A stretch of 64,000 nt of DNA from Hyphomicrobiales bacterium (GCA_900471605.1 UCEY01000001.1:89493-153492); one strand, 5' to 3'; positions 17,901-27,971 are shown, counted from the first letter of the stretch. A program made the numbers and translations. Notes: generated from the letters alone by a model not told the origin.

Positions 17901-19761
17901 GTCCGGCGACGTCTTCGGCAACGGCATGCTTTTGTCGCGCAAGATCCGCCTCATCGCCGCCTTCGACCACCGCGATATCGTCATCGACCCCGATCCGGAC
18001 ATCGAAAAGTCGTTCGCGGAACGTGAACGCATGTTCGCCCTGCCGCGCTCGAGCTGGCAGGATTACGACAAGTCGGTGCTTTCCGAAGGCGCGATGATCA
18101 TTTCCCGCTCGGAAAAGTCGGTCAAGCTCACCAGGCAGGCCGCGGCAGCAATCGGTATCGACAAGACGACCGCAACGCCCTTCGAGATCATGACCGCGAT
18201 CCTGAAGAGCCCCGTCGACCTTCTCTGGTTTGGCGGCATCGGCACCTATATCAAGGCGGCCTCCGAAACCGATACGGAAGTCGGCGACCGCGCCAATGAT
18301 CCGATCCGCATCACGGCGGCGGAGGTGCGCGCCAGCGTCATCGGCGAAGGCGCCAATCTCGGCATGACCCAGAAGGGCCGCATCGCCTATTCGCTGAACG
18401 GCGGGCGCTGCAATTCCGACGCGATCGACAATTCGGCCGGCGTCAATTCCTCCGACGTCGAGGTCAATATCAAGATCGCTCTCAATCCGGCCATGCAGGA
18501 CGGCCGCCTGACCCGAGACAAGCGCAACCAGCTTCTCGCTTCGATGACCGAGGAAGTCGGTCATCTCGTGCTGCGCAACAACTACCTGCAGCCGCTGTCG
18601 ATCTCGCTGACCGAACGCAAGGGCGCCGGCAACCGCGAGGAACTGTCGCGGCTGATGTCCGTCTTGGAATCGCATGGCCAGCTCAACCGCAAGGTCGAAA
18701 CCCTTCCCGACGATGCGGAACTTGCGGAGCGTTATGCCTCCGGCAGGCCGCTGACCCGACCGGAAATCGGCGTGCTGCTTTCCTATTCGAAGATCGTGCT
18801 CTTCGACGCCCTGATCGAGAGCAGCCTTCCGGACGATCCGTATTTCTCCGCCGTCCTGAAGGCCTACTTCCCGGCCAAGATGCAGAAGGCCTATGCGGCG
18901 GACATCCAGTCCCACCGCCTGCACCGCGAAATCGTCGCGACCGCGCTTGCCAACGAGGCGATCAACCGCGGCGGCCCGGGTTTCGTTCAGCAGATGAGCG
19001 ACATGACCGGCGCCACTGCGGCAAATGTCGTCAAGGCCGCCTTCCTCGCCCGCGACGGCTTCGAGCTTCCCAAGCTCTGGGCCGAGATCGATGCATTGGA
19101 CGGAAAGATCCCCGGCCAGCTGCAGAACGACCTCTACGCCCGCACCACCGGGACCTTCGCGGAAGCCACCCGCCTCATCCTGCAGACGCAGGTCGGCACC
19201 GGCGACATGGACGGCGCGATGAGCCGGCTGAAGGCCGCGATCAAGGGGCTGCGCTCGTCGCTCGCGGGCGGAGATTTCGTGGAAACCGCGGCACGCGCCG
19301 CGGAACTCGAAGCGCAGGGCATACCGGCATCGCTTGCCCGCGAAATCCTGCTGCTTTCCACACTCGTCCTGGTGCCGGAGATCATGCTGATCGCCGACCG
19401 GACCGGCGAGACCATGGCGCGCGCCACGGAAAGTTATTTCGCCGTCACCGAGACCTTCCGCGTCAACCGCCTGATCGGTGCGGGAGATCGGATCAGCACC
19501 TCGGAGCACTACGAAAGCCTGGCGCTATCCCGCAGCCTGCAGCAGCTCGCTTCGGCACGTCGCGATATCGTCATCGCCGCGCTGACGGCCCATCCGAAGG
19601 AGAAGAAGCCTCTGGAAGCCTGGGTCGGCGGCGATCGGATGCGGGTCAACCGCATCGGCGCCGAGCTGGTGACCTTGAGCGAAAGCGGCGAGCTGACGCT
19701 TCCGAAGATCACGGTCGCTGCCGGTCTCCTGAGCGACCTTGCGCATGGACGTGCGATGTAG
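14995..19761 (+). CDS. NAD-dependent glutamate dehydrogenase, large (180-kDa) type
   Basis: At 1588 residues this is the longest gene in the window and a normal size for the large NAD-GDH class, which catabolises glutamate to 2-oxoglutarate and ammonia. The N-terminal half holds regulatory ACT-like regions; the catalytic core starts near residue 780 with KVARGGLRWSDRGEDYRTE and VKNAVIVPVGAKGGFFPKM, followed by the NAD-binding segment containing VGDMSGDVFGNGML and GEGANLGMTQKGR. It is cytoplasmic and forms hexamers or tetramers in characterised relatives. A GGGGAGAGGGAC sequence precedes the ATG. A UMF1-type transporter gene follows after 34 nt on the same strand, so the two may form an operon. 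Confidence 0.96.
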   Translation: MAVRQNPKREKQIESARKIVAASKGPHLDPLILFGRASTDDLESYTPEMLALSANHAAERLMAWTRVRADITVQPVAGVEPDGIPVSVLTVVDRNMPFLFDSVMGEVTATHRDLTMAVHPILVVEPGKEPVLRSNEQPGSPAHHVSLIQIHLSPLNEEQAASLTERIRYILDQVHLSITDWGSMLEVLDGAAKQLNNSTSRRKADRDEALAFLDWLRDDNFTFLGMREYVYSGKGAEAKVERGKGRGLGILSDPDVLVLRQGKDAVTTTPEILEFLDGPDFLIVTKANVKSVVHRRAYMDYVGVKRFDEKGEVVGELRVVGLFTATAYTHSVRDIPLLRAKAGRIEEHFGFDPDSHSGRMLENTLESYPRDDLFQIDTELLARFCEQIMELSERPRVRVLPRIDHFDRFVSVIVYVPREDYNSLVREKVGDYLTKVYDGHVSAYYPAFPEGGVARVHMIIGRRSGKTPRIAQAKLEEAIRLIATPWEERFAALAEEGPRLSVTQAFQEAFSPEETFADLPDIAACAAGEAIRIAFYRRPGDTANTVSLKIFHRDRHLSLSRRVPLLENLGFHAVSEQTFEIQVGPENDRRLVVLHDMELQLGDGREVDLSREGQLLEEAFLSAFEGLIDNDGFNRLVLLAGLSAREVTVLRAYSRYLRQTGIVYSQSYIADTLVKYPAISAAIFRLFRDGFDPKITEKARVKKLTDHHAEIEEALGNVPNLDEDRTLRRFVNAVDATLRTNYFQRDENGAPNRMFAFKLDPKLLDSLPEPRPFREIFVYGTEVEGVHLRFGKVARGGLRWSDRGEDYRTEILGLVKAQQVKNAVIVPVGAKGGFFPKMLPPASARDAFFNAGKEAYKTFIRTLLSITDNIVGADIVGPPDTIRLDGDDPYFVVAADKGTATFSDTANGLAQEAGFWLDDAFASGGSAGYDHKKMGITARGAWEAVKRHFREKDIDIQTTPFTVAGVGDMSGDVFGNGMLLSRKIRLIAAFDHRDIVIDPDPDIEKSFAERERMFALPRSSWQDYDKSVLSEGAMIISRSEKSVKLTRQAAAAIGIDKTTATPFEIMTAILKSPVDLLWFGGIGTYIKAASETDTEVGDRANDPIRITAAEVRASVIGEGANLGMTQKGRIAYSLNGGRCNSDAIDNSAGVNSSDVEVNIKIALNPAMQDGRLTRDKRNQLLASMTEEVGHLVLRNNYLQPLSISLTERKGAGNREELSRLMSVLESHGQLNRKVETLPDDAELAERYASGRPLTRPEIGVLLSYSKIVLFDALIESSLPDDPYFSAVLKAYFPAKMQKAYAADIQSHRLHREIVATALANEAINRGGPGFVQQMSDMTGATAANVVKAAFLARDGFELPKLWAEIDALDGKIPGQLQNDLYARTTGTFAEATRLILQTQVGTGDMDGAMSRLKAAIKGLRSSLAGGDFVETAARAAELEAQGIPASLAREILLLSTLVLVPEIMLIADRTGETMARATESYFAVTETFRVNRLIGAGDRISTSEHYESLALSRSLQQLASARRDIVIAALTAHPKEKKPLEAWVGGDRMRVNRIGAELVTLSESGELTLPKITVAAGLLSDLAHGRAM

Positions 19762-19795
19762 GACAACGGGCCGAACTGGTTGCGCCGGGGGAAAA

Positions 19796-21178
19796 ATGGC
19801 CGTTACTGATGTGGACGATGCGCCGGTGAAGACGAGCCGGCGCGGCATCTGGGGCTGGATGTTCTTCGACTGGGCGGCCCAGCCGTTTTTTACCGTCGTC
19901 ACCACCTTCATCTTCGGCCCCTATTTCGTCTCCCGGCTGACGGAGGACCCCGTCTCGGCGCAGGCGGCCTGGAGCAACATGGCGACGATCTCGTCGCTGG
20001 TCATCGCCGTCTTCTCGCCGGTCCTCGGCTCGATCGCCGACCAGGCCGGCCCGCGGAAACCCTGGATCGCCTTTTTCGCGGTGATCAAGATCGCCTGCGT
20101 CTCCGCCCTCTGGTTCGCGGCACCCGGTTCGCCGATCATCTGGCCGATGATCTTCATGATCTTCGCGTCGATCGCCGCGGAATTTTCGACGGTCTTCAAC
20201 GACTCCATGATGCCGCGGCTCGTCTCCAAGAAGGATGTCGGCCGGATTTCCAATGTCGCCTGGGGACTCGGTTATCTCGGTGGCATGATCGTGCTGATCG
20301 CCGTCGTGGCGCTGCTTGCCGCCAATCCCGAAAGCGGCAAAACCCTGATCGGCATCCCGCCGCTTTTCGGCCTCGACCCGCATCTGGGCGAAGACGCGCG
20401 CATTACCGGCCCGATCTCGGCGTTCTGGTATTTCCTCTTCATCCTGCCGATGTTCTTTTTCACGCCGGACGCCAGCAAGGGTCTGCCGCTCGGCGAAGCG
20501 GTCCGCTCGGGCATCCGCGAGCTCAGCGGCACGGTGCGCGAGCTGAAACAGCGCACCGGCATCACCCGGTTCCTGGTTGCCCGCATGCTGTATCAGGACG
20601 GTGTCAACGGCCTGCTGATCCTCGGCGGCACGTTCGCCGCAGGCATGTTCGGCTGGGCAACGATCGAGATCGGCATCTACGGCATCATCCTCAACGTCGT
20701 GGCAATTTTCGGCTGCATCGTCGCCGGCTGGCTGGATCGCCTGCTCGGCTCGAAGATCGTGGTGGTCATCAGCCTCGCCCTGCTGGTCGTCGCGACGCTC
20801 GGCATCATTTCCACCGGCCCGGGCTTCGTCTTTTTCGGCCTTCTGCCGCTTTCGGCGGAAGACGGCGGCGGCCTGTTCGGCACCGCCGCCGAAAAGGCCT
20901 ATATCCTGTTCGGATTGCTGATCGGCATCGCCTTCGGCCCCGTTCAGGCCTCGTCCAGATCCTATCTCGCCCGCAGCGTCAACCTCTCGGAGGCCGGCCG
21001 ATATTTCGGCATCTACGCGCTGTCCGGCCGGGCGACGAGCTTCCTCGCCACCCTGTTCTTCTCGCTCATGACCTATGCCAGCGGCTCCGCCCGGCTCGGC
21101 ATGGCGACGCTGCTGATTTTCCTGGTCGCAGGGCTGGTGCTGCTGTTTGCGACGCCATATCCGGCGGACAGGAAGTAG
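19796..21178 (+). CDS. UMF1-type MFS transporter (Atg22-like)
   Basis: A 460-residue polytopic membrane protein. WGWMFFDWAAQPFFTVVTTFIFGPYF at the N-terminus is the hallmark of the UMF1/Atg22-like MFS family (quoted here in part: MFFDWAAQPF). About twelve hydrophobic segments follow, with the loop SIADQAGPRKPW after TM3 and FNDSMMPRLVSKKDVGRISN in the middle. Yeast Atg22 exports amino acids from the vacuole; bacterial members are uncharacterised. The start at 19796 (MAVTDVDDAP) follows a GGGGGAAAA sequence. It lies 34 nt after NAD-GDH, so a role in amino acid movement is a reasonable guess only. An inverted repeat at 21202-21232 follows the gene. Confidence 0.85.
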   Translation: MAVTDVDDAPVKTSRRGIWGWMFFDWAAQPFFTVVTTFIFGPYFVSRLTEDPVSAQAAWSNMATISSLVIAVFSPVLGSIADQAGPRKPWIAFFAVIKIACVSALWFAAPGSPIIWPMIFMIFASIAAEFSTVFNDSMMPRLVSKKDVGRISNVAWGLGYLGGMIVLIAVVALLAANPESGKTLIGIPPLFGLDPHLGEDARITGPISAFWYFLFILPMFFFTPDASKGLPLGEAVRSGIRELSGTVRELKQRTGITRFLVARMLYQDGVNGLLILGGTFAAGMFGWATIEIGIYGIILNVVAIFGCIVAGWLDRLLGSKIVVVISLALLVVATLGIISTGPGFVFFGLLPLSAEDGGGLFGTAAEKAYILFGLLIGIAFGPVQASSRSYLARSVNLSEAGRYFGIYALSGRATSFLATLFFSLMTYASGSARLGMATLLIFLVAGLVLLFATPYPADRK

Positions 21179-21201
21179 GCGGGTAGCTATTCGGTTGGGA
21201 T

Positions 21202-21232
21202 GTGGATCCTCGGGCTCGACCCGAGGATCCAC
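21202..21232. repeat. Intergenic palindrome, 13-bp arms
   Basis: GTGGATCCTCGGG (21202-21214) and CCCGAGGATCCAC (21220-21232) form a perfect 13-bp inverted repeat around CTCGA. It sits in the 86-bp gap between the convergent transporter and purH genes. The core ATCCTCGGG-TCGA-CCCGAGGAT recurs at 62034-62056 and in degraded form at 62148-62175, so it belongs to a dispersed palindromic repeat family. There is no T-tract. Confidence 0.8.
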
Positions 21233-21264
21233 GCGATACCCTCAGAGCGTAACATCCAGCAAAA

Positions 21265-22881
21265 TCAGTGCCGGAAATGCCGCATCCCGGTAAACACCAT
21301 CGCCACGCCATGTTCGTCAGCGGCGGCGATCACCTCGTCGTCGCGCATCGAGCCGCCCGGCTGGATGACCGCCGTGGCGCCGGCGGCGATCGCCGAAAGC
21401 AGGCCGTCGGCAAACGGGAAGAAGGCTTCCGAGGCAACGGCGGAGCCCTTGGTCATCGGTTCGGCCCAACCCATGGCCCTTGCCGCCTCTTCAGCCTTGA
21501 TGCCGGCGATGCGGGCGGAATCGACGCGGCTCATCTGGCCGGCGCCGATGCCGGCCGTCTGGCCGTCCTTGGCATAAACGATCGCGTTGGACTTCACGTG
21601 CTTGGCGACCTTGAAAGCGAACTTCATGTCTTCCAGCTCGGTCGGCGTCGGCGCACGCTTAGTGACGACGCGAAGATCGATATCCTCGACCATGCCGTTG
21701 TCGCGGGTCTGGACCAGCAGGCCGCCCGAAACGGTCTTGGCCGTCAGGCCGCGAGAGCGCGGGTCCGGCAACCCGCCGGTCACCAGCAGGCGCAGGTTCT
21801 TCTTGGCGGCGATGATCGCCTGCGCCTCGTCGGACACTTCCGGCGCGATGATGACTTCGGTGAACAGCTTGACGATCTCCTCGGCCGTCTCGGCATCCAG
21901 AAGCTGGTTGACCGCGATGATGCCGCCGAAGGCCGAGGTGGAATCGCAGGCGAGCGCCCTGAGATAGGCGTCCTTCAGGCTCGGCCCGGTCGCCACGCCG
22001 CAGGGGTTGGCGTGCTTGATGATCGCGCAGGCGGGCGCCTTTTCCGGCGAGAACTCGGCGATCAGCTCGAAGGCGCCGTCGGTATCGTTGATATTGTTGT
22101 AGGAGAGCTGCTTGCCCTGCAGCAGCTTTGCCGTCGCCACGCCCGGGCGGTTTTCGCCGGTCACGTAGAAACCGGCGCTCTGGTGCGGGTTCTCGCCGTA
22201 GCGCATCTCTTCCTTGAGCACGCCGCCGATCGTCCGGTAGCGGGGGATCTCGATGTCGAGCGCTTCGGCAAACCAGTTGGAGATCGCCGTATCGTAGGCC
22301 GCCGTGCGGGCATAGGCCTTGGCGGCAAGCTTCTGGCGGAAGGCATACACCGTCTGCCCGTCATTCGAACGCAGCGCCTCGATCAGCGCCGGATAATCGG
22401 AAGGATCGGTGACGGTGGTCACATAGGCATGGTTCTTGGCGGATGCACGGATCATCGCCGGACCGCCGATATCGATATTCTCGACCGTCGTCGGATAATC
22501 GCCGCCCGCAGCGCGCACCTCTTCGAACGGGTAGAGGTTGATGACGGCGAGGTCGATGCCCTCGATGCGGTGTTCCTTCATGGCGGCGACGTGTTCCGCA
22601 TCGTCGCGGATCGCCAGCAGGCCGCCATGCACCGTCGGATGCAGCGTCTTCACCCGGCCGTCCATGATCTCCGGGAAACCCGTCACTTCGGACACGTCGG
22701 TGACGGCAAGGCCGGCCGCGGCGATCGCCTTGTGCGTGCCGCCGGTCGACAGAAGCTTCACACCCTGTTCGGTCAGCGCCCGGGCAAGCTCGATGATGCC
22801 GGTCTTGTCGGAGACCGAGAGCAGCGCGGTACGGATCCTGATGCGGTCGGGAGCGGGAATTTTCTTGGAAACGACGGCCAT
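21265..22881 (-). CDS. purH: Bifunctional AICAR formyltransferase / IMP cyclohydrolase
   Basis: A 538-residue enzyme, normal length, for the last two steps of de novo IMP synthesis. The N-terminal MGS-fold cyclohydrolase domain (about 1-200) shows [41 protein letters not shown] and HGGLLAIRD. The C-terminal formyltransferase domain contains [26 protein letters not shown] with the catalytic Lys-His, and [10 protein letters not shown]. The ATG at 22881 follows an AGGAGAG sequence. It is the last of a minus-strand series (htpX, rsmB, heparinase-like, purH), 85 nt after the heparinase-like gene. Confidence 0.97.
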   Translation of the reverse strand: MAVVSKKIPAPDRIRIRTALLSVSDKTGIIELARALTEQGVKLLSTGGTHKAIAAAGLAVTDVSEVTGFPEIMDGRVKTLHPTVHGGLLAIRDDAEHVAAMKEHRIEGIDLAVINLYPFEEVRAAGGDYPTTVENIDIGGPAMIRASAKNHAYVTTVTDPSDYPALIEALRSNDGQTVYAFRQKLAAKAYARTAAYDTAISNWFAEALDIEIPRYRTIGGVLKEEMRYGENPHQSAGFYVTGENRPGVATAKLLQGKQLSYNNINDTDGAFELIAEFSPEKAPACAIIKHANPCGVATGPSLKDAYLRALACDSTSAFGGIIAVNQLLDAETAEEIVKLFTEVIIAPEVSDEAQAIIAAKKNLRLLVTGGLPDPRSRGLTAKTVSGGLLVQTRDNGMVEDIDLRVVTKRAPTPTELEDMKFAFKVAKHVKSNAIVYAKDGQTAGIGAGQMSRVDSARIAGIKAEEAARAMGWAEPMTKGSAVASEAFFPFADGLLSAIAAGATAVIQPGGSMRDDEVIAAADEHGVAMVFTGMRHFRH

Positions 22882-22966
22882 CGGTCTCTCCTGGAAACGC
22901 GCCGCGGAACCTGGCGCAGGGTAAGATGGCCGCCCGTTAGCACAGCTTGGCGGAAGAAGAAACGGC

Positions 22967-24649
22967 CTATTCGCCCCGTCTCAGCATCCAGCGTATTTCC
23001 GAGGTCTCCGGCGGCGAAAACTCGATGACGAGCTGCTGGCTCGGCCGCACGCCGGAAACGTCGGCAAAGAAGATGTCCTCGTCGATCATCACCTGCAGCC
23101 CAGGTGCCGCGAAGATCCATGTCTCGCCGTCGGGCGCGCGCATGGCCACGCTTTCCTCGTCCCGGCGCGACAGCGTGATGACCGGGTGGATGTGGAACCG
23201 CGCCACCGCCAGCAAGGGGCCGCCTTCCGGAGCCTCGCCTTCCGGCAGGAAGAGCCTGTCGCGACCCTTGATCTTGTTGCCCTTCACGTTGAGGCCGATC
23301 TCCCGCTCGTGGAAATAGCCGAACTGATGGAGGTAACCGTCATGGCTCGCGCGCAGCCAGTCATTGCCGTGCATGTCGTCCCAGCGCTCGACCTCGACGT
23401 CCGATACGCCGCCAAGCAGCATGGAGCCTGCGAGGCGGGAGCGGATGATGCGGCTGGACGATGTCTCGTTGAGCGTCACGGTGGAATGGGCGGGCGTCGA
23501 GCGCGCCATGTGTCGGTAGTTCCGCCCGGCATATTTCGGCGAGCCGCAATTGACGATGAAACGGTGCCGGCCGGCCGACATCTCGAAGGAAAGGCAGCCC
23601 GCATGCGCGCCGCGGGAAAGACCGGAAGAAAGCGGCCGGCCGGTATCGACGATCAACGTCGTGCCGTCCGCCGACATGCGGTGATAATGCATATGCGGCA
23701 GCGCCTTGAACGGCTTGCCGGCGGTCTCGTCATAGCGCAGCACCGACATCAGCTCGCTCGCCGGCGTCGAACTGGCGCCGTTGAACAGCGCGAGATCGCC
23801 GTCCTGGTGCCGGAAGAAGCGAAGCGCCGGATACATGCGGTCGATCGTCGGAATGAGTTTTTGCGGCAGGTCGTGGCCGAGATTGATATAGGTCTGGCGC
23901 AGCGGCAGAAGATCGATCAGCAGATCGAGCACCGCGCGCGGGTTGCGAGACACATGACCGCCATCGGCAAGGATCTGCCGCTCGAGCTCCCGGTCGAGCC
24001 GTCCACCCTCGCGACGGATATAGGCGGCGCGAGTCGGCATCGAAATCGAGGCCATCGCGAGTGCGATCCTAAGCCTGAGCCGCGTGTCGCCCTCCGGCGT
24101 GCAGCCGGCTATCTTCCTCAAATACCGGACCTGATAGGCGAGACTTTTCATGAAGCGACGGTAGAAGCCGGCCTCGGCGCCCTGCAGCACCACCGTCGAA
24201 TGAGAAAGCCAGGCGATCACCCGCTCGGCCGCCACATGCGCTTCCCAGGCAATGCCCTTCGGGCTTCGGCCATAAAGCGCGATCCAGTCGGCCACCACCT
24301 GACGGGCGCTGGCGCAGGCCGCTTCGGTCTTGTTCGTGCGGATATGGCGCAGCCAGGCGAACGAATGCAGCCTTTCCGCCGCCGCCCGCGACGGCAGTTC
24401 GACGGAGAACGGCGATTGCCCATAGGTTTCGAGGATCCGCCCGGCGAGCGGGAACCGGCCTTCCAGGATTTCCTCGGCCACGAACGGGTCGAGCGCCCGC
24501 AGATCCGTCGGCGCGACGATCAGCCGGTCCGGCACCTGCATCGAAAAGGAGGTCACGGCCAAGCGAAATCCGGCGGAGCGCCGGCAAAGGCGCCGCCAGA
24601 TTTCCCGCAAGCCGAAGGACATAAGCCTTCGGCGATCCGCGAGCCGCAT
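22967..24649 (-). CDS. Heparinase II/III-like protein
   Basis: A 560-residue protein with the two-part heparinase II/III architecture: an alpha-helical toroid (roughly residues 20-310, with [31 protein letters not shown] and [18 protein letters not shown]) and a beta-sandwich domain (roughly 350-560, with [27 protein letters not shown] and [13 protein letters not shown], where the His is family-conserved). Characterised homologues are polysaccharide lyases, but this short alphaproteobacterial form has no visible signal peptide and its substrate is unknown. An earlier ATG at 24703 and a later one at 24622 are possible starts. It lies between rsmB and purH, all on the same strand. Confidence 0.85.
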   Translation of the reverse strand: MRLADRRRLMSFGLREIWRRLCRRSAGFRLAVTSFSMQVPDRLIVAPTDLRALDPFVAEEILEGRFPLAGRILETYGQSPFSVELPSRAAAERLHSFAWLRHIRTNKTEAACASARQVVADWIALYGRSPKGIAWEAHVAAERVIAWLSHSTVVLQGAEAGFYRRFMKSLAYQVRYLRKIAGCTPEGDTRLRLRIALAMASISMPTRAAYIRREGGRLDRELERQILADGGHVSRNPRAVLDLLIDLLPLRQTYINLGHDLPQKLIPTIDRMYPALRFFRHQDGDLALFNGASSTPASELMSVLRYDETAGKPFKALPHMHYHRMSADGTTLIVDTGRPLSSGLSRGAHAGCLSFEMSAGRHRFIVNCGSPKYAGRNYRHMARSTPAHSTVTLNETSSSRIIRSRLAGSMLLGGVSDVEVERWDDMHGNDWLRASHDGYLHQFGYFHEREIGLNVKGNKIKGRDRLFLPEGEAPEGGPLLAVARFHIHPVITLSRRDEESVAMRAPDGETWIFAAPGLQVMIDEDIFFADVSGVRPSQQLVIEFSPPETSEIRWMLRRGE

Positions 24650-24748
24650 CTTCAATCTGGACACTCCGCTGGAATCAGCCTCCGCCCGGCCGGCGGGAAT
24701 CAACTATTAGATTGTTCGAAAGTATCGGCCGGTATGGTGAATAAAACT

Positions 24749-26161
24749 TTACCGGACCTGGATCACGCTCGCGAAGAAGCCATCCATGCCACCCACAAAA
24801 TTTTCGCGGGCAGGCAGCATGGCCGGCGTGGTGCGGAATTCGCCAAGCGGCGAGATCGCGCTTTCCAGCCCCGGCCAGTCCCTGGGATTCACAGGCAGGC
24901 GTGCCAGTTCTGGATGGTCCTTGAGCACGCGCACGACCAGTTCCTCCCCTTCCAGCGAATCAAGCGAACAATTGGAGAAAACGATAATGCCGCCCGGTTT
25001 CACCAGCGTGACGGCGTGGCGCAGCATCTTTTCCTGCAGGGCCGCAAGCTTCGCCACATCCTCCGGCCCCTTGGTCCAGAGCACGTCCGGATGCCGGCGT
25101 GTCGTGCCAGTCGAAGAGCAGGGTGCGTCGAGCAGCACACCGTCCAGCAGCTCCGCCGGCTTGAATTCGAACAGGTCGCCGCCGACCAGTTCTGCCTCGT
25201 AACCGAGCCTTCCAAGGTTTTCCTTGAGGCGTGCCAGCCGGTTGCCGGATTGCTCGACCGCGATCACCTCGGCACCGGCCGCGATCAGTTGCGCCGTCTT
25301 GCCGCCGGGCGCGGCGCAGAGATCGGCGACCTTCTTGCCCTTGAGATCACCGAAGAGCTTTGCGGGAATGCTCGCCGCCACATCCTGCACCCACCAGGCG
25401 CCTTCCTCGAAGCCTCCGAGCGCCGAAACCGCCCCTTCGAAAGCCGTCAGGCGAATGCTGCCGGTCGGCAGAACCGTGCCGCCGAGCTTTTCCGCCCAGA
25501 GAGCGGGATCGGATTTCACCGTCAGGTCGATTGCAGCCGGAACGAGCTGGGCTTCGGCGATACGATCCCCTTCCGCCTCGCCGTAGAGAGCAACAAGGCG
25601 CTTGCGGAACCACGCCGGCACCGGAGAAATTCCCGCTGTCGCGACAAGAATCTCGTCCTTTTCCCGGTCCAGCCGGCGCAGGACGGCATTCACCAGCTTG
25701 GCGAAACGCCGGTTACGCGGATCGCGGTTGGCCTGCTCGACCGCAAGATCGACCGCCGCATGCGGCGGCACGTCGAGATGCAGGATCTGCGCCGCGGCGA
25801 TCACCAGCACATGGTGAAGCGCCCGCGCGCCTTCCGGCAACGGCGTGTCGATCAGCGAAGCGATTGCCGTCTCGATGCGCGGCAGGTGCCGGAGCGCCGT
25901 ATTGAGAATGGCGCGTGTCAGCGCCCGGTCGGCATCGCTGAGGGCCTTGTAGGCCGGATTGCCATGAGTAAGGTCGAGCATGCCGTCGAGCGAGATCTTT
26001 CGATCGACGACGGCCGCCAGAAGTTTGGCGGCCGTAACGCGAACTTCGAGGCCTGCCTTGAACGGACCGTTTTCCCGCTCCGAATGCGCGGGTTTCCGGC
26101 GCTGTTCGGCTGGTTTGCCCGATGGCTTATGCGGCTTCTTGTTCTTCTTGGCGTCGTTCAA
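24749..26161 (-). CDS. rsmB: 16S rRNA m5C methyltransferase RsmB family (Fmu/Sun)
   Basis: A 470-residue fusion of an N-terminal NusB-like RNA-binding domain (about residues 38-170) and a C-terminal SAM-dependent methyltransferase. SAM-binding and catalytic motifs are clear: [32 protein letters not shown] with the first conserved cysteine, and [14 protein letters not shown] with the catalytic cysteine. E. coli RsmB makes m5C967 in 16S rRNA. The N-terminal 35 residues are Lys-rich and disordered, probably RNA-contacting. Its ATG overlaps the htpX stop as ATGA, which indicates translational coupling. The frame is intact and of usual length. Confidence 0.93.
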   Translation of the reverse strand: MNDAKKNKKPHKPSGKPAEQRRKPAHSERENGPFKAGLEVRVTAAKLLAAVVDRKISLDGMLDLTHGNPAYKALSDADRALTRAILNTALRHLPRIETAIASLIDTPLPEGARALHHVLVIAAAQILHLDVPPHAAVDLAVEQANRDPRNRRFAKLVNAVLRRLDREKDEILVATAGISPVPAWFRKRLVALYGEAEGDRIAEAQLVPAAIDLTVKSDPALWAEKLGGTVLPTGSIRLTAFEGAVSALGGFEEGAWWVQDVAASIPAKLFGDLKGKKVADLCAAPGGKTAQLIAAGAEVIAVEQSGNRLARLKENLGRLGYEAELVGGDLFEFKPAELLDGVLLDAPCSSTGTTRRHPDVLWTKGPEDVAKLAALQEKMLRHAVTLVKPGGIIVFSNCSLDSLEGEELVVRVLKDHPELARLPVNPRDWPGLESAISPLGEFRTTPAMLPARENFVGGMDGFFASVIQVR

Positions 26162-27132
26162 GACCAGGGACCCTTGCGCGGTTCATTCGAGCCGCGGCCC
26201 CAACCGGTATTCGGAACGGAGCGCGCGGTGCGCTGCGGTCTATCAGCCTGGAACCCGGCCGTCGAGGCACCGGCACGAGAACCACCGGAGAACTCCCCGG
26301 CCATCTGCTGCAGGGCTGCGATACGGTTCTCGGTGTTCGGATGGGTCGAGAACAGATTGTCCATGCGCTCGCCCGAGAGCGGATTGATGATGAACATATG
26401 CGCCGTCGCCGGATTGCGCTCCGCCTCGTAGTTCGGGATCTGATGCGCCGCCCCGGCGATCTTGTTAAGCGCGGAGGCAAGCCAGAGCGGATTTCCGCAG
26501 ATCTCGGCGCCGCGGCGGTCGGCCGAATATTCGCGCGTCCGGCTGATCGCCATCTGCACCAGCATGGCGGCGAACGGGGCGACGATCATCGCCACAAGCA
26601 CGCCGATGAAACCGAGCGGATTGTTGTTTTCGCGGTTGCCGCCGAAAAAGAAGGCGAAATTGCCGAGCATGGAGATCGCGCCGGCAAGGGTCGCGGTGAT
26701 CGTCATGGTCAGCGTGTCACGGTTCTGCACATGCGCAAGCTCATGCGCCATCACGCCGGCGACTTCCTCATGCGTCAGCCGCTGCAGGAGCCCGGTGGAG
26801 GCGGCAACGGCGGCGTTTTGCGGATTGCGCCCGGTCGCAAAGGCGTTCGGCTGCGGATTGTCGTAGACATAGACCTTCGGCATCGGCAGGCCGGCAGTGG
26901 CCGAAAGGTCGCGGATCATGTTGTAGAATTCCGGCGCGCTGCGCGCATCCACTTCCTGCGCGTGATAGGCCGAAAGCACCATCCTGTCCGAATTCCAGTA
27001 GGAAAACAGGTTCATGCCGGCAGCGATCACCAGCGCGATCATCATGCCGCCCGTACCGCCGATCAGGAAGCCGATCCCCATGAACAGGGCCGTCATGAAG
27101 GCCAGAAGCATGGCGGTGCGCATTACATTCAT
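26158..27132 (-). CDS. htpX: Membrane protease HtpX
   Basis: A 324-residue M48-family zinc metalloprotease of the inner membrane, part of membrane-protein quality control. Two N-terminal transmembrane segments ([17 protein letters not shown] and [17 protein letters not shown]) precede the catalytic motif [17 protein letters not shown] (HExxH) and the third zinc ligand region [16 protein letters not shown] third/fourth hydrophobic region lies between. The ATG at 27132 ([12 protein letters not shown]) has GGGAG 8 nt upstream; the ATG at 27138 is too close to it. The C-terminus is a Gly/Ser/Arg-rich tail. It heads the htpX-rsmB pair. Confidence 0.95.
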   Translation of the reverse strand: MNVMRTAMLLAFMTALFMGIGFLIGGTGGMMIALVIAAGMNLFSYWNSDRMVLSAYHAQEVDARSAPEFYNMIRDLSATAGLPMPKVYVYDNPQPNAFATGRNPQNAAVAASTGLLQRLTHEEVAGVMAHELAHVQNRDTLTMTITATLAGAISMLGNFAFFFGGNRENNNPLGFIGVLVAMIVAPFAAMLVQMAISRTREYSADRRGAEICGNPLWLASALNKIAGAAHQIPNYEAERNPATAHMFIINPLSGERMDNLFSTHPNTENRIAALQQMAGEFSGGSRAGASTAGFQADRPQRTARSVPNTGWGRGSNEPRKGPWS

Positions 27133-27256
27133 CGTCATCTCTCCCGTTGCCGATATCGTCCGAGGGGGCGTTTGAGGGTTTCCCCAAGGGCGTGAACGCC
27201 CTATGATGTGGTCAATTCAACCAGAATTTTCAATGATCCACGCGGCGAAGTCCAAG

Positions 27257-27475
27257 ATGCAAAGTGCAGACAACGACAATTCCGAAATCGCACCGGAAGA
27301 CGGTGCGCCGAAAAAGCCGCTCTCCCCGGCCGCCCAGCGCGCCCTGCGGGAAGCCGAGGAACGGCGTCAGGCTGCCGCAAAGACCGACATGCCCGAAGAA
27401 TTCGGCGGCCGCGGCGGCGCCGACCCCGCCCGCTTCGGCGACTGGGAGATCAACGGCCGGGCGATCGATTTCTAA
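27257..27475 (+). CDS. DUF1674 protein, SDHAF4-like succinate dehydrogenase assembly factor
   Basis: A 72-residue acidic protein. The C-terminal 30 residues show the DUF1674 signature: PEEFGGRGGADPARFGDWEI followed by NGRAIDF. Eukaryotic SDHAF4 with the same tail assists assembly of the flavinylated SDH subunit; a bacterial equivalent role is inferred. The start is uncertain: ATG 27257 (MQSADNDN) or ATG 27233. It is divergent from htpX and 49 nt upstream of the nuclease gene. Confidence 0.8.
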   Translation: MQSADNDNSEIAPEDGAPKKPLSPAAQRALREAEERRQAAAKTDMPEEFGGRGGADPARFGDWEINGRAIDF

Positions 27476-27524
27476 GTAAATATTCCTATTGACTTTAACC
27501 GTTGATCGGAATTTATTCCTTTCC

Positions 27525-27971
27525 ATGGCTAAAGCACTTCTGATTCTTGCTGTCATGGCCGCGGTATTTGCCACCGCAGCAGAAGCGCGTGACGAGATTT
27601 CCGGCCCGGTCGCCGCCGAGATCCTGCGCGTCGTTGATGGTGATACGCTGCTCGTCGAGGCCCAGCCCTGGCCGCAGCAGAAGATGGAAGTTTATGTCCG
27701 CATCCGCGGCATTGATGCGCCGGAGCTCAAGTCGAAGTGTGAACGCATTCGCGAGGCGGGGCTCGATGCGCAGCGGGCGCTCGAGGCGCTCACTGCCCGG
27801 TCCCCCAGGATCCAGCTTACCCGTATTTCCGGCGACAAATATTTCGGCCGCATCGTGGCCGACGTGCTGCTCTCCGATGGCCGCAACGCCGGGGCCGATC
27901 TGCTGCTTGCCGGCTTGGTACGGACCTATGACGGCGGCCACAAGCCTCGCGAGGTCTGCGATCTGAACTGA
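27525..27971 (+). CDS. Secreted thermonuclease-like (SNase-domain) protein
   Basis: A 148-residue protein with an N-terminal signal peptide (AKALLILAVMAAVFATAAEA) and a staphylococcal-nuclease fold. Visible motifs: ILRVVDGDTLLVE (metal-binding Asp), VYVRIRGIDAPELKS (active-site Arg and Asp region), GLDAQRALEAL, and YFGRIVADVLLSDGRNAGADLLLAGL. Such proteins hydrolyse DNA or RNA in the periplasm or outside the cell. The ATG at 27525 gives a good signal peptide, but no clear ribosome site is seen. It is tail-to-tail with the Sel1-repeat gene: its TGA ends at 27971 and the other stop begins at 27972, with no spacing. Confidence 0.85.
   Translation: MAKALLILAVMAAVFATAAEARDEISGPVAAEILRVVDGDTLLVEAQPWPQQKMEVYVRIRGIDAPELKSKCERIREAGLDAQRALEALTARSPRIQLTRISGDKYFGRIVADVLLSDGRNAGADLLLAGLVRTYDGGHKPREVCDLN

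Noticed and set aside
23186..26431. A 1081-codon open frame on the plus strand opposite the heparinase-like gene and rsmB
   Set aside because: It is antisense to two well-supported genes and crosses their junction. Its composition (Arg-, His- and Gly-rich) reflects the GC-rich third codon positions of the other strand.
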